34,715 bases of DNA, taken from positions 1-34,715 of the forward strand of contig CAYVWB010000047.1 in NCBI GenBank assembly GCA_964455395.1, given 5' to 3'. The DNA is from CAYVWB01 sp964455395 (GTDB lineage: Bacteria; Desulfobacterota; Desulfovibrionia; Desulfovibrionales; Desulfovibrionaceae). The notes under the pieces were generated by a model. It saw nothing but the letters and a program-made list of their open reading frames with translations, was not told the DNA's origin and did not search any database. Below are positions 1 to 7,427 of the stretch, one piece after another (the stretch's first letter is position 1; the number at the start of each line of letters is the position of its first letter). Made by a program: the position numbers and the translations under genes.

Positions 1-17
1 GGGGGGGGGGGGGGGGG
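1..17. other. Poly-G run at window edge
   Basis: Seventeen consecutive G residues open the window. Such a run at a contig end is typical of a sequencing or assembly artefact and I assign no biological role. It lies downstream of rpmA on the minus strand, where the next operon gene (commonly obgE) would otherwise be looked for; no such gene is visible in 1-181. Confidence 0.6.
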
Positions 18-92
18 AAAGGGAGGATGGGGCGTCGCTCGTCGCAGAGCGCGACGTACGCGTCTCTCGCTGCTTTCTTGACAAGCGCGGAA

Positions 93-127
93 GGGGCGTC
101 AGGCGGGATATCCGCGCCTTTCGCCCC
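93..127 (-). terminator. GC-rich hairpin downstream of rpmA
   Basis: GGGGCG at 93-98 pairs with CGCCCC at 122-127, with further pairing inside (AGGCGG against CCGCGCCT). On the minus strand it lies about 55 nt after the rpmA stop, so it could end the rplU-rpmA transcript. Only two T residues follow the stem, so it is a weak candidate for an intrinsic terminator. Confidence 0.25.
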
Positions 128-181
128 GTTGCATGCAGTGGGTGTGCGCCGCCTGAGGATTCGTCAAGCGGACGCCGCAGC

Positions 182-451
182 TTATTGCGTCGCGGGGGCT
201 ACCGTGACGCGTGTCTTGACCTTGCGGTTCCGGCGGTATTTCTCGAACTTGACGACGCCGTCCACAAGGGCGAAGAGGGTGAAGTCCTTGCCCAGGCCCA
301 CGTTTTCACCGGGGTGGAACTTGGTGCCGAGCTGGCGGACGAGGATGTTGCCCGCTTTGACTTCCTGGCCGGCGAAGCGCTTGACGCCCCGTCGTTGTCC
401 TATGCTGTCGCGACCGTTTCTGGAACTGCCGCCTGCTTTTTTGTGAGCCAT
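182..451 (-). CDS. rpmA: 50S ribosomal protein L27
   Basis: Encodes 89 residues beginning MAHKKAGGSSRNGRDS, the unmistakable L27 N-terminus. L27 sits at the peptidyl-transferase centre of the large ribosomal subunit, and its basic N-terminal tail reaches toward the tRNA acceptor ends. The conserved core GNILVRQLGTKFHPGENVG is present and the length is normal. The start is fixed by an AAAGGAG ribosome binding site at 459-465, seven bases from the ATG. There is no Firmicutes-type N-terminal pro-extension. It lies 74 bp downstream of rplU on the same strand, the near-universal rplU-rpmA order, and is probably co-transcribed from the promoter upstream of rplU. Confidence 0.98.
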   Translation of the reverse strand: MAHKKAGGSSRNGRDSIGQRRGVKRFAGQEVKAGNILVRQLGTKFHPGENVGLGKDFTLFALVDGVVKFEKYRRNRKVKTRVTVAPATQ

Positions 452-525
452 GGCCGTGCTCCTTTGAAATGCTCGTCTCGCGTCGGCGCGCTCCGGCTGG
501 AAGGCTTCGGAGAGCGCGCGCGGGG

Positions 526-831
526 TTAGTGGATGGCCTTGATTTCCAGGGTGGTGTAGTCCTGCCGGTGGCCTTGCAGCTTGCGGGAGTCGTTGCGGCG
601 CCACTTCTTGAAGACTTTGATCTTCTTGCCGCGGCCGTGATCTTTCACCGCGCACTGGACAGCGGCGCCATCCACGTAGGGCGCGCCGATCTGCACTGTC
701 TCGCCGCCCTTGAGGAGGACTTTGTCGATGGTCAACTCCTCGCCGGGCTCGACGTCGAGCTTGTCCACACGGATGGTCTGGCCTTCTTCCACCTTATATT
801 GCTTGCCGCCGGTCTCGATAATCGCATACAT
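526..831 (-). CDS. rplU: 50S ribosomal protein L21
   Basis: Encodes 101 residues starting MYAIIETGGKQYKVEEGQ, the L21 signature. The protein binds 23S rRNA in the large subunit. The C-terminal part carries the typical basic rRNA-binding stretch KIKVFKKWRRNDSRKLQGHR, followed by the family pattern of Tyr-Thr with hydrophobic residues and Ile near the end. Length is normal (about 100-105 in the family). A GGAG box at 839-842 lies seven bases before the ATG and decides this start over the longer in-frame extension. It is the first gene of the rplU-rpmA operon, with a sigma70-like promoter just upstream, and is divergent from the TPR gene at 1014. Confidence 0.98.
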   Translation of the reverse strand: MYAIIETGGKQYKVEEGQTIRVDKLDVEPGEELTIDKVLLKGGETVQIGAPYVDGAAVQCAVKDHGRGKKIKVFKKWRRNDSRKLQGHRQDYTTLEIKAIH

Positions 832-860
832 GGGAAAACTCCGTGGTTGTGAAGAAGGGG

Positions 861-890
861 AGATATGCCCCATTCCGACGCCGCCGTCAA
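861..890 (-). promoter_or_regulatory. Sigma70-type promoter of rplU-rpmA
   Basis: On the minus strand TTGACG (885-890) is a -35 box one base from consensus. It is followed at 17-18 bp by CATATC/ATATCT (861-867) as a -10 box. This places transcription start a few bases further toward rplU, giving a short leader before its GGAG box. The match is seen in the sequence; activity is inferred. Confidence 0.6.
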
Positions 891-919
891 CACTTTTTCC
901 GCACAAATCGAATCGTAGC

Positions 920-947
920 GTCGGGTGGGGATTGCTCCGCACCCGAC
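920..947. repeat. Perfect 8-bp inverted repeat in the rplU / TPR-gene divergent region
   Basis: GTCGGGTG at 920-927 is the exact inverse of CACCCGAC at 940-947, with a 12-nt loop. It lies upstream of both the rplU promoter and the TPR gene. It could be an operator or an RNA hairpin in a leader. No T tract follows on either strand, so a terminator is unlikely. Confidence 0.4.
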
Positions 948-1013
948 CTTGGGGTACATTCGCTCATGCTCACTCGCACCTCCGCCACCACCTTGTTCGG
1001 GAGCCATCGCATC

Positions 1014-1955
1014 ATGCGCCGTCCGTCTCTGCGTTTCATCATGTTTGTCGTGTGCGCCATGGCGCTGTGGTGCGTCGCGCCCCTCGCCCCCCCCCACGCC
1101 GTGGCGCAGCAGGATCCAGCCCAAGCCGCGGTCGACGACATCTACGTAGGCATGGAGACGGCCCGTCGCGGCGCCCATGAAGCCGCCATCCGCTACTTCA
1201 CCAAGGCCATCGACTCCGGCTTGCTGGAGGAGGGCGACTTGGGCATGGCCTACAAGGCCCGCGGGCTGAGCTTTTACGACACGGGCCACGCTGACGAGGC
1301 CCTCGCCGACTTCGAACGCGCCATCAAGATCCTCGGCTTCGACCCCGACATCTACTATCAACGCGCGCAGATCCACGAAGCCCGCGGCGAAATGGAGAAC
1401 GCCAAGCGCGACATCACCATCGCCGCGCAAGCCTTCCTCGCGCGGGGGGATGTCTACATCAACCACGACAAGTACGACCGCGCCATCGCCGACTTCACCA
1501 AAGCGCTCGTGCTGGTCCCGGACGCTTACGACGCCTACCTCTCCCGGGGACTCGCCTACAAGCTCAAAGGCCAGCTCCAACGCGCCGTGGACGACTACAA
1601 CCGCGCCATAGAGCTCGAACCCAAGGAAGCCATCGGCTACATGAACCGCGCCAACGCCTTGCTCAAGGCGGATCAGTTCGACAAGGCCATGGAGGACTAC
1701 AACCGCGCCATCGCCTTGGAGCCCGGCTACGCCGACGTCTATTTCAACCGCGCCACTGCATGGGAAGACCAGGGCGACTGGAACAAAGCCGTACGCGACT
1801 ACACCAAGGCCATTGAAAAAAATCCGCAGGACGCCATGGCCTACGCCCGACGCGGCGCCTTGCGCGAACGTATGAATCAGACGGCCGGCGCCAAAGCCGA
1901 TTTCGCCAAAGCCCGCCAACTGGACCCCAGCGTGCTGCCGGAGCAGCAACCTTAA
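1014..1955 (+). CDS. Secreted tetratricopeptide-repeat protein
   Basis: Encodes 313 residues from the ATG at 1014. The start MRRPSLRF leads into a hydrophobic stretch and an Ala-X-Ala-type site (PPHAVAQQ), a convincing Sec signal peptide, so the mature protein should be periplasmic or outer-membrane associated. A GGGAG lies 11 bases upstream; an ATG at 966 in the same frame is an alternative but would bury the signal. The rest is roughly seven or eight TPR units of 34 residues (for example AYLSRGLAYKLKGQLQRAVD, then DYNRAIELEP). TPRs form helical scaffolds for protein-protein contacts, so no enzymatic function is expected. The partner is unknown. It is followed after 18 bp by the lipoprotein gene, suggesting a shared transcript. 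Confidence 0.88.
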   Translation: MRRPSLRFIMFVVCAMALWCVAPLAPPHAVAQQDPAQAAVDDIYVGMETARRGAHEAAIRYFTKAIDSGLLEEGDLGMAYKARGLSFYDTGHADEALADFERAIKILGFDPDIYYQRAQIHEARGEMENAKRDITIAAQAFLARGDVYINHDKYDRAIADFTKALVLVPDAYDAYLSRGLAYKLKGQLQRAVDDYNRAIELEPKEAIGYMNRANALLKADQFDKAMEDYNRAIALEPGYADVYFNRATAWEDQGDWNKAVRDYTKAIEKNPQDAMAYARRGALRERMNQTAGAKADFAKARQLDPSVLPEQQP

Positions 1956-1973
1956 ATACAGGGGCCGCCGAGT

Positions 1974-2657
1974 ATGTTCCCTTCCGTCCCGACGCCCCAT
2001 ATACCCCAGACGCCTCATGGCGCGAAAAGACACCGCCGCCGGTCGTTCGCCCCGGCGCTCGGCCGGTCCTTCGCGCTCTTTCTGCTGGCGATCATGGCGC
2101 TCACCACGGCTGGTTGTGGAGAAGACGAGCCCATCGAAGCGCCTGCCCCCCTTGAAGACACCACCGGGCAAACCGCGCCAGCGACCGCGCCGCCCAGACA
2201 GCTCGCACGATTTCCCCTGGACGACACTGCCGAACTCACGGCTCCGGAGCTCGCCGAGCTCGACCCCGACATCAAGCGCGAAGGGGTCGGCGCCATGCGC
2301 ATCGTCACCGAGTACCCCCGAACCATACCCCTCGTCGTCCTGGACGGCCCTGCGCTGCAAGACCTGGAGCGCGTCCTCCTCACCGCGCAAGCCGAGCTGC
2401 GCACCGAAGGACTCGGCGGACCAGCATATCTGGAAATGTGGTGCGTCTTCCGCGGCCCCGGCGACCCGCACGGCGAATACTTTTCCCGCAGCATCCAGAC
2501 TGCCGTCCAAGGCGACTCGGACTGGACCACGCAGACTGCGCCCTTCAGACTGGAGCGCGGCCAGACGCCCGACGAGGTGCGCGTGAAGCTCGTCCTGGGC
2601 GGCGCCGGCGTCGCCTGGGTGGACGACCTGCGGCTCTTCGTAACCCCCTTGGAGTAG
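1974..2657 (+). CDS. Predicted lipoprotein with jelly-roll-like C-terminus
   Basis: Encodes 227 residues. After a long basic N-region there is a hydrophobic segment ending in a lipobox, ALTTAGC, with Cys48 as the predicted lipidated residue. Family rules therefore place it as a membrane-anchored lipoprotein after signal peptidase II cleavage. A Pro/Ala/Thr-rich linker follows. The C-terminal half (WCVFRGPGDPHGEYFSRS, then a strand-rich stretch ending GVAWVDDLRLF) resembles carbohydrate-binding-module-like beta-sandwich folds that end in a W/F-D-D-V/L-x-L strand; this is inference. The n-region is unusually long, so a later non-ATG start is possible. It sits between the TPR gene and the SWIM gene on the same strand, all closely spaced. 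Confidence 0.75.
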   Translation: MFPSVPTPHIPQTPHGAKRHRRRSFAPALGRSFALFLLAIMALTTAGCGEDEPIEAPAPLEDTTGQTAPATAPPRQLARFPLDDTAELTAPELAELDPDIKREGVGAMRIVTEYPRTIPLVVLDGPALQDLERVLLTAQAELRTEGLGGPAYLEMWCVFRGPGDPHGEYFSRSIQTAVQGDSDWTTQTAPFRLERGQTPDEVRVKLVLGGAGVAWVDDLRLFVTPLE

Positions 2658-2668
2658 CTCCGCCGACC

Positions 2669-4114
2669 ATGGCCAAGACGCCCACCCCCGCGCCCCCATC
2701 CGAACAAGACGTTGTCCGGGTGGACAGCTTCCGCGACGAACACGTCACCCACCGCTGCGACCTGCGCGCGCTGACCTGCGACTGCGCCGAATGGCTCGAA
2801 CGCCGCAGCGATTTCCCGGAAGACGACCTGCGCCGCTGCTGCGAACACCTCGTCTTCGCCCTCGCCAGAGCGCCGCAGCGCGCTCCGCAAGATTCGCCCC
2901 ACAGCCGCGCGAGGATGCAGCGGCTGGCCGCAGCCCTGCAACCTTTCCCTCTGGCGCGGCGCATCTTGCCCATGGCCCCGCCCCACCAGGAGGAAGAACG
3001 CAAACACGCCGTGGATATCTTCTTTCCTCTCGAGGAGACGGGCTCGCCCTGGGTCAGCGTGCTGACGCCCAAAGGGCTGACCCGCTACAACCCCGCAGAG
3101 GACCGCTGGGCCAACGACGACACGCCGGCCGAAGGCCCTGTCCGCCAAGCCATCGAGCTGCGCATCCACAAGGCCTTGGCGCAGGAAAGCGCGCAAGCCC
3201 GGCGCCCCTCGCTCATGGAAGACAAGCCCGCTCCCGAGACTGCCGATATCGCGTCTCGCCACGAAGGGGATGCACAGGATTCACAGTCGACATCAAATGA
3301 TCATGTGATCAGTCACTCAGCAACTCTCAATACGCCTCTTTCGGGCGATCCCGTCGAGGCGCTGGAGCAACTGCGGACCAGCGACCCGGCCCCTCCCCCC
3401 GCCGCCGAGCCCACGGCCGCATCGACTCCCCGACGCCACCCCCCGGAAACGGACCGACACGCCGCGGAGGATGGTGACGAAGAGACGGGTCAGGCGTCCG
3501 CGTCATCCGCCCGAAAGCGCGCGCGGCCACGCTTCGGGCCATCGGCCGACGCCACTTCGTCACAATCCGGCAAACCATCCCCAAAGACTGCGCCACGCAG
3601 CCGGCGCCGGTTCGGGCTGTTCGCCGCCCTGGCGCTCGCCGCCGCAGCCATCGCCACGGTCTGGTGGGTGGACCCGCTCCAGTCTCCCTTGCCACTGGGC
3701 TCCGGCGCTTCCCCGAAACAGGCGACCCCCGGGGCTTCCGACCCGGCGAATCCGGCTGACCCGGCGTCAGCCTCGCCTCCGGCTGCTGATGGGACCAACG
3801 CGCAAAACGCAGCACCAGCCGCGACCCCCGGGTCGACGCCGCCGCCGTGGGACCTGCGGGAGCCGCTCTCCAACGCCTCCCTCTCGGCGGACCTGCTGGA
3901 GGCCATCCGCCGGGATCCGGACCTGGGCCGCTACACCATCTCCCGCCGCACCCCCGAGGGCACGATCCTTTTCGGCGCAGACCTCGACCTGGATGTCGTC
4001 TTCCGCATCCACCTGCCGGATACCGGCCCGGAGCAGCGCGACCGCTGGATCGGCGACGCCCTCCAACGCCTGGAACGGGCCTCCCGGGGGGGCAGTCTGG
4101 ACGAAACCTCCTAG
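2669..4114 (+). CDS. SWIM zinc-finger protein with single membrane span
   Basis: Encodes 481 residues from ATG 2669 (MAKTPTPAPP), 11 bp after the lipoprotein stop. The N-terminus has a CxC...CxH pattern: Cys37, Cys39, Cys58 and His60, which matches the SWIM zinc-binding motif (CxC-xn-CxH) used for DNA or protein binding. After about 130 globular residues comes a low-complexity Pro/Ala/Ser-rich region. One hydrophobic segment follows (FGLFAALALAAAAIATVWWV, encoded near 3612-3671), then another Pro/Ala-rich linker and a small folded C-terminal domain. The likely topology is SWIM domain in the cytoplasm and C-terminal domain outside. This architecture is not one I recognise. The frame is open upstream of 2669, but that extension overlaps the lipoprotein gene and has no signal of its own. 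Confidence 0.75.
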   Translation: MAKTPTPAPPSEQDVVRVDSFRDEHVTHRCDLRALTCDCAEWLERRSDFPEDDLRRCCEHLVFALARAPQRAPQDSPHSRARMQRLAAALQPFPLARRILPMAPPHQEEERKHAVDIFFPLEETGSPWVSVLTPKGLTRYNPAEDRWANDDTPAEGPVRQAIELRIHKALAQESAQARRPSLMEDKPAPETADIASRHEGDAQDSQSTSNDHVISHSATLNTPLSGDPVEALEQLRTSDPAPPPAAEPTAASTPRRHPPETDRHAAEDGDEETGQASASSARKRARPRFGPSADATSSQSGKPSPKTAPRSRRRFGLFAALALAAAAIATVWWVDPLQSPLPLGSGASPKQATPGASDPANPADPASASPPAADGTNAQNAAPAATPGSTPPPWDLREPLSNASLSADLLEAIRRDPDLGRYTISRRTPEGTILFGADLDLDVVFRIHLPDTGPEQRDRWIGDALQRLERASRGGSLDETS

Positions 4115-4189
4115 CGACCGCGCAGCCATCCCCCAGAGATACTCGCTGCGCTCCCTTGCCCCCAGCGACGCAGGCGGGTATCGTGCCCC

Positions 4190-4936
4190 ATGGACAACAC
4201 TTTCAGGCAACTCAAGCAGGAACTCAAGGCGAAGCTCGCAGCGGACGACTGGCAGACGCTGCTGCCCGAGCTGGCGAGCCGTTACGAACCCAAGCAGTGC
4301 ATCGGCCCGCTCTTCACCTTCCTGATGGAGATGGACGTGGTGCGCTGGCGCGCCGTCACGGCTTTGGGCGTGGTGGTGGACCGGCTTTTCCACAAGAGCC
4401 CGGAGGATGCGCGCGTCATCATGCGCAGGCTCATGTGGAACCTGAACGAAGAGTCGGGCAACGTGGCGTGGGGCGCGCCCGAGACCATGGGCGAGATCAT
4501 GGCCGTCAACGTCAAGCTCGCGGACGAGTACGCCTCCATCCTCGCTTCATATATGGACGACTCCATCACTTGCGGGAATTATCTGGACCATCCGCCCCTG
4601 CGACGCGGCGTGTACTGGGGCTTGGCGCGGCTGGCCGAGACGCGGCCGAAGCGTGTGGCTCCGGCGGCGGCGGCGCTGGTCCGTGGGTTGGAGGACTGCG
4701 AAGACCCGGTCATCCCCGGCTTGGCCGCCCTGACGTTGGCGCGCTTGGCGGAAGCCCGCGCCTTCCCGAAAGAGGCTCCGGATCCCACCTCGGCCCTGCA
4801 CGAATTGACCCGGGGCCCCGGCGGCGCCGTGGAGCTGGAGCTGTACCGGGACCGCGAGCTGAACGCCACCACCGTGGCAGACCTCGCTGACGAAGCCCTC
4901 GCCGCGTTCCGGCAGGCTCCTCCCGCTCCGGCGTAA
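4190..4936 (+). CDS. HEAT-like repeat protein, DVU0298-like
   Basis: Encodes 248 residues starting MDNTFRQLKQELKAKL. It is almost entirely alpha-helical, with helical pairs such as YWGLARLAETRPKRVAPAAA and IPGLAALTLARLAEARAF that resemble HEAT/PBS-lyase repeats. The sequence (MEMDVVRWRAVTALGVVVDR, WGAPETMGEIMA) matches my memory of the DVU0298 family found mainly in Desulfovibrio-type bacteria; its function is unknown. The repeated conserved Trp and Glu/Asp residues recall HEAT proteins that act as scaffolds, but no catalytic motif is visible. It is 75 bp downstream of the SWIM gene on the same strand. The family name is from memory and should be confirmed by a profile search. Confidence 0.8.
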   Translation: MDNTFRQLKQELKAKLAADDWQTLLPELASRYEPKQCIGPLFTFLMEMDVVRWRAVTALGVVVDRLFHKSPEDARVIMRRLMWNLNEESGNVAWGAPETMGEIMAVNVKLADEYASILASYMDDSITCGNYLDHPPLRRGVYWGLARLAETRPKRVAPAAAALVRGLEDCEDPVIPGLAALTLARLAEARAFPKEAPDPTSALHELTRGPGGAVELELYRDRELNATTVADLADEALAAFRQAPPAPA

Positions 4937-5048
4937 ATGATGTGAATCCGCTCGCGCCGCGCCTTGCGGCTGCTTCCGCCTCCCTCCTTCATGCAGACGA
5001 GCGCCGGACGCGGCGTTCTTCCCGGAGTTGCGAGGCCGGCTCCTTTGC

Positions 5049-5130
5049 TCACCCGTCGCTCGCCTCTCGCTCACCCGTCGCTCGCCTCTCGCTCACCCGC
5101 GCTCACCCATGGCTCACCCATGGCTCACCC
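5049..5130. repeat. Phased 22/11-bp tandem repeat
   Basis: A 22-bp unit starting TCACCCGTCGC and ending CTCGC occurs twice without change (5049-5070 and 5071-5092). A shortened 10-bp unit (TCACCCGCGC) follows, then two copies of the 11-bp unit TCACCCATGGC (5103-5113, 5114-5124) and a final TCACCC. All units begin with TCACCC, so the box recurs at multiples of about one helical turn (11 or 22 bp), placing it on one face of the DNA. This could be replication slippage or a protein-binding array. Confidence 0.7.
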
Positions 5131-5433
5131 GATTCGCAGCCGTGATTCGACGCAATCGTGTTCCAGCCACGCGTCAAGCACTGGCTCCAGATGTGAAGAC
5201 TCGACGCGGCCGGCCTCGCGAGAAACGGAAGGCCGCGGCCTCCAGCGACGTCCCGCCAGCGCGGCGGCGGTTTGTCGGACGAGGGGATGGCGATCGCGGC
5301 GCGGCTTTTCCACCTCCCTGTCCATGTCTCTTCGGGCGTTGTCGGGAACAGATGCGCATGATGGCGCAAGGCGCGGCAGGGTCGCGCACTTCGAGAATGG
5401 TTGGGCGCGAAGTCGCACGGCGAAGCGAACGAT

Positions 5434-5449
5434 GGGCCGCGGTCGGCCC
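5434..5449 (-). terminator. Short hairpin after the radical SAM gene
   Basis: GGGCCG (5434-5439) pairs with CGGCCC (5444-5449) around a CGGT loop, 15 nt beyond the stop of the radical SAM gene on the minus strand. No T tract follows, so this is at best a weak terminator or 3' stabilising hairpin. Confidence 0.25.
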
Positions 5450-5464
5450 CCTGCGTCTCCCGTC

Positions 5465-7243
5465 TCAGGAGTTCCGGTTGACAGGCGACGCCGGAGCGTT
5501 CGCGTAAAAACAGTAGGGGTCGCGGTCGTTGAAGGGATCAAGGCCCAGACCGCGCGTCACCGCAAGGCACCCGCCGCACGCGGCTTTGAGCGCGCAGGCC
5601 GCGCAGGCGGTCGAGCCACGGCGGTACCCCTGCGCCGCTTCGCCGTCGTAGACAGCGGCAAGACCCTTGGCGTAGACGTCCCCGATGGGCGAAACCATCT
5701 TCCGACAGGCGTGCGCCTGACCATCCCCCAGCACGGCGATGAAGTTGAAGGCGGCGCCGCAGCCGTGCCCCGTACAGCCGCCGAACCCGGCGCGGTCCTG
5801 GGCGGCGAGGGTCGCGTTGAACAAATTCTCCTTGAGGCTCATGTGTGGGGAGCGTTCCGCAGCCTCCAGGTATCGTTGCAAAAAATCCGCATAGCCCGCC
5901 GTGTCCGCGCAGGCCAGCTGAGCGCCCTCCCCCACCGGCGCCAGACGGTTGAAGGTGAACGTCTCCACGCGGCCGGCAAGGCGCTCCGCCAGGGGAATCA
6001 CCTGCTCCTGGTTTTCGCGCGTCAAGGTAAGCATCACCTGGGTTCGCAGCCCTCGCGTCTTGGCGATGTCCAGGAAGGCGAGTGAGCGCTGGAAATGGCC
6101 GGCGCCGCGGATGCAGTCGTTATGCGCCTCCAGACCTTCCAGGCTGATCTGGTACATGACTGGCGTGACGATGGCGAGCAGTCGGTCCAACTGCGCCTCG
6201 GTACAGGGGTTGCCCAGCACGGCGACCCCCAGTCCACGGGCGGTGGCTGCGCGAGCGAAGTCCTCGAAGCGGGGGTGCAGCAGCGGGTTGCCGCCCGTGA
6301 ACGTCACCTGACCGCGCACGCTGCGTTCGAAACAGAAGGCCGCCAGGTCGTCCAACAGGACGAGCCCCGCCTCCCACGGAGCATCCTCGCGGGGGGAGCG
6401 ATCGTAGCAGTGCTTGCAGTGCAGGTCGCAGCGCTGCGTGATGTGCCACTGGATGACGAACGTTTCGCTGAGGCCCGCTTCTGCCGGGAGCATGGCGGCC
6501 GGCGTGACGTTGCTGAAGGCCGGCGCCCTCTGCAGCTGCGAGGCCGGCGGGATGAGCAGTCCCTTCGCCGCGGCGGCGCGCATCAAGGCTCGCAGGGCCG
6601 CCAACGCCGCGGGCTCGGCGTCCGGGTCGTCAGGCGACTCGGCGGCGAGCTGCCGCGCCACGGCCTCCAGGGGCAGGGACTCCGCCGCCACCTTCAAGGC
6701 GAGGAGGTCTTCGCGTGCGGCCTGTTCACAGCGCAGCGTGGTGGAAGCAGCGGAGGAGGCTTCATCCACCTCATTGGATGCATATATGAGCACATGTCCT
6801 TGATCCGCCGTCGGCTGGACGCCCTCCCCGCGCAGCAATGCCGGCAACCCCGCCCAGCCTGTCGGCGTCACGCGCACCCCCGGCGCCACGACGAAGCCTG
6901 CCGCGGGAGGGAAGCGTCGGGGCGTCGCGTCAACTTCATGACGCGCAGCGGCCAGAGCGCCCTCCACCCGGACAAGATCCGCCAGCCACGGCGGCGGCGC
7001 AGGCGTTGTCCGCCAGGTCGCCAGAGCGTCGGCGACGGCGTCCGCAAGTCGTTCGCACTCCTCGGCGTCCAGTGAACACCGGGCAGCCGCCGGGTCGTTT
7101 TCGCAGGAGGAAACGATCGTTCGCGCGACCGCACTGGACTCGAAGCAGTGGGCCCAGAACGCGGCGGCGCGGGTATTGAGAAGCTTACAGACCGTGGGGC
7201 ACAAAGTCCGGAAGCGTGAGAAGCCGTCTGTGTGCGTGGTCAT
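5465..7243 (-). CDS. sbtM: Radical SAM/SPASM maturase of a selenocysteine RiPP (SbtM-like)
   Basis: Encodes 592 residues. The radical SAM core begins near 262 with CDLHCKHC (Cys272, Cys276, Cys279), which binds the [4Fe-4S] cluster that cleaves S-adenosylmethionine. A GGNP motif follows at 317-320. The C-terminal region is SPASM-like, with Cys490, Cys495, Cys513, Cys547, Cys550, Cys556, Cys559 and Cys578 for auxiliary clusters, as in many peptide-modifying radical SAM enzymes. The first 250 residues carry no recognised catalytic motif and may bind the leader peptide. It lies 175 bp downstream of the selenopeptide gene on the same strand. That pairing and the length fit the family described as selenobiotic or thio(seleno)oxazole RiPP maturase SbtM; the family name is from memory. 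The chemistry is inferred to act on the Ser-Gly-Sec motifs. No strong ribosome binding site precedes the ATG at 7243, so the exact start is uncertain. Confidence 0.85.
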   Translation of the reverse strand: MTTHTDGFSRFRTLCPTVCKLLNTRAAAFWAHCFESSAVARTIVSSCENDPAAARCSLDAEECERLADAVADALATWRTTPAPPPWLADLVRVEGALAAARHEVDATPRRFPPAAGFVVAPGVRVTPTGWAGLPALLRGEGVQPTADQGHVLIYASNEVDEASSAASTTLRCEQAAREDLLALKVAAESLPLEAVARQLAAESPDDPDAEPAALAALRALMRAAAAKGLLIPPASQLQRAPAFSNVTPAAMLPAEAGLSETFVIQWHITQRCDLHCKHCYDRSPREDAPWEAGLVLLDDLAAFCFERSVRGQVTFTGGNPLLHPRFEDFARAATARGLGVAVLGNPCTEAQLDRLLAIVTPVMYQISLEGLEAHNDCIRGAGHFQRSLAFLDIAKTRGLRTQVMLTLTRENQEQVIPLAERLAGRVETFTFNRLAPVGEGAQLACADTAGYADFLQRYLEAAERSPHMSLKENLFNATLAAQDRAGFGGCTGHGCGAAFNFIAVLGDGQAHACRKMVSPIGDVYAKGLAAVYDGEAAQGYRRGSTACAACALKAACGGCLAVTRGLGLDPFNDRDPYCFYANAPASPVNRNS

Positions 7244-7393
7244 GGCGTCGCGTGTGGTGTCCGTGCAGTGCTTGACGAAAAGGGGCGACGCGCCAGGCGA
7301 TGCAACAGGTGACGAAACAGATGAAGAAACAGGCGCGCCGACGGGCCGGGGCTCGAGGCGCCTGGCGGGTCAACACGCCTGCAGAAGACTGGT

Positions 7394-7427
7394 GCGGCGC
7401 GCACGGCGCCGCGTCATGCTAGCCTCA
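7394..7427 (-). promoter_or_regulatory. Second SECIS-like hairpin, spanning the sbtA stop
   Basis: The third in-frame TGA (7425-7427) is followed by 12 nt and then a perfect 7-bp stem: GCGGCGC (7412-7406) with GCGCCGC (7400-7394), around a 5-nt CGUGC loop. Spacing and the GU-containing loop fit a bacterial SECIS, the RNA hairpin that recruits SelB-tRNA(Sec). The TAG stop (7421-7419) lies between TGA and stem, so the hairpin itself is in the 3' untranslated part. Confidence 0.6.

Larger units (their letters stand above)
4937..5464. other. Non-coding interval with tandem repeat
   Basis: This 528-bp gap separates the end of the DVU0298-like gene (plus) from the 3' end of the radical SAM gene (minus). 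Open frames exist on both strands, but they show only compositional bias (Arg/Pro/Ala-rich), no recognisable domain and no good ribosome binding sites, so I do not call a gene. The interval holds the phased repeat at 5049-5130 and a short hairpin at 5434-5449. Confidence 0.6.

Noticed and set aside
732..2699. 655-codon minus-strand frame over the TPR and lipoprotein genes
   Set aside because: Antisense artefact: the plus-strand genes show signal peptides, TPR repeats and a lipobox, whereas the minus translation is Val/Gly/Asp/His-biased without domains.
5049..5130. CRISPR array
   Set aside because: The units abut directly with no unique spacers, and no cas gene is present; it is a simple tandem repeat.
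5125..5541. Possible gene in the gap before the radical SAM gene
   Set aside because: The translation is Arg/Pro-rich with no domain, overlaps the repeat and the sbtM 3' end, and lacks a ribosome binding site.
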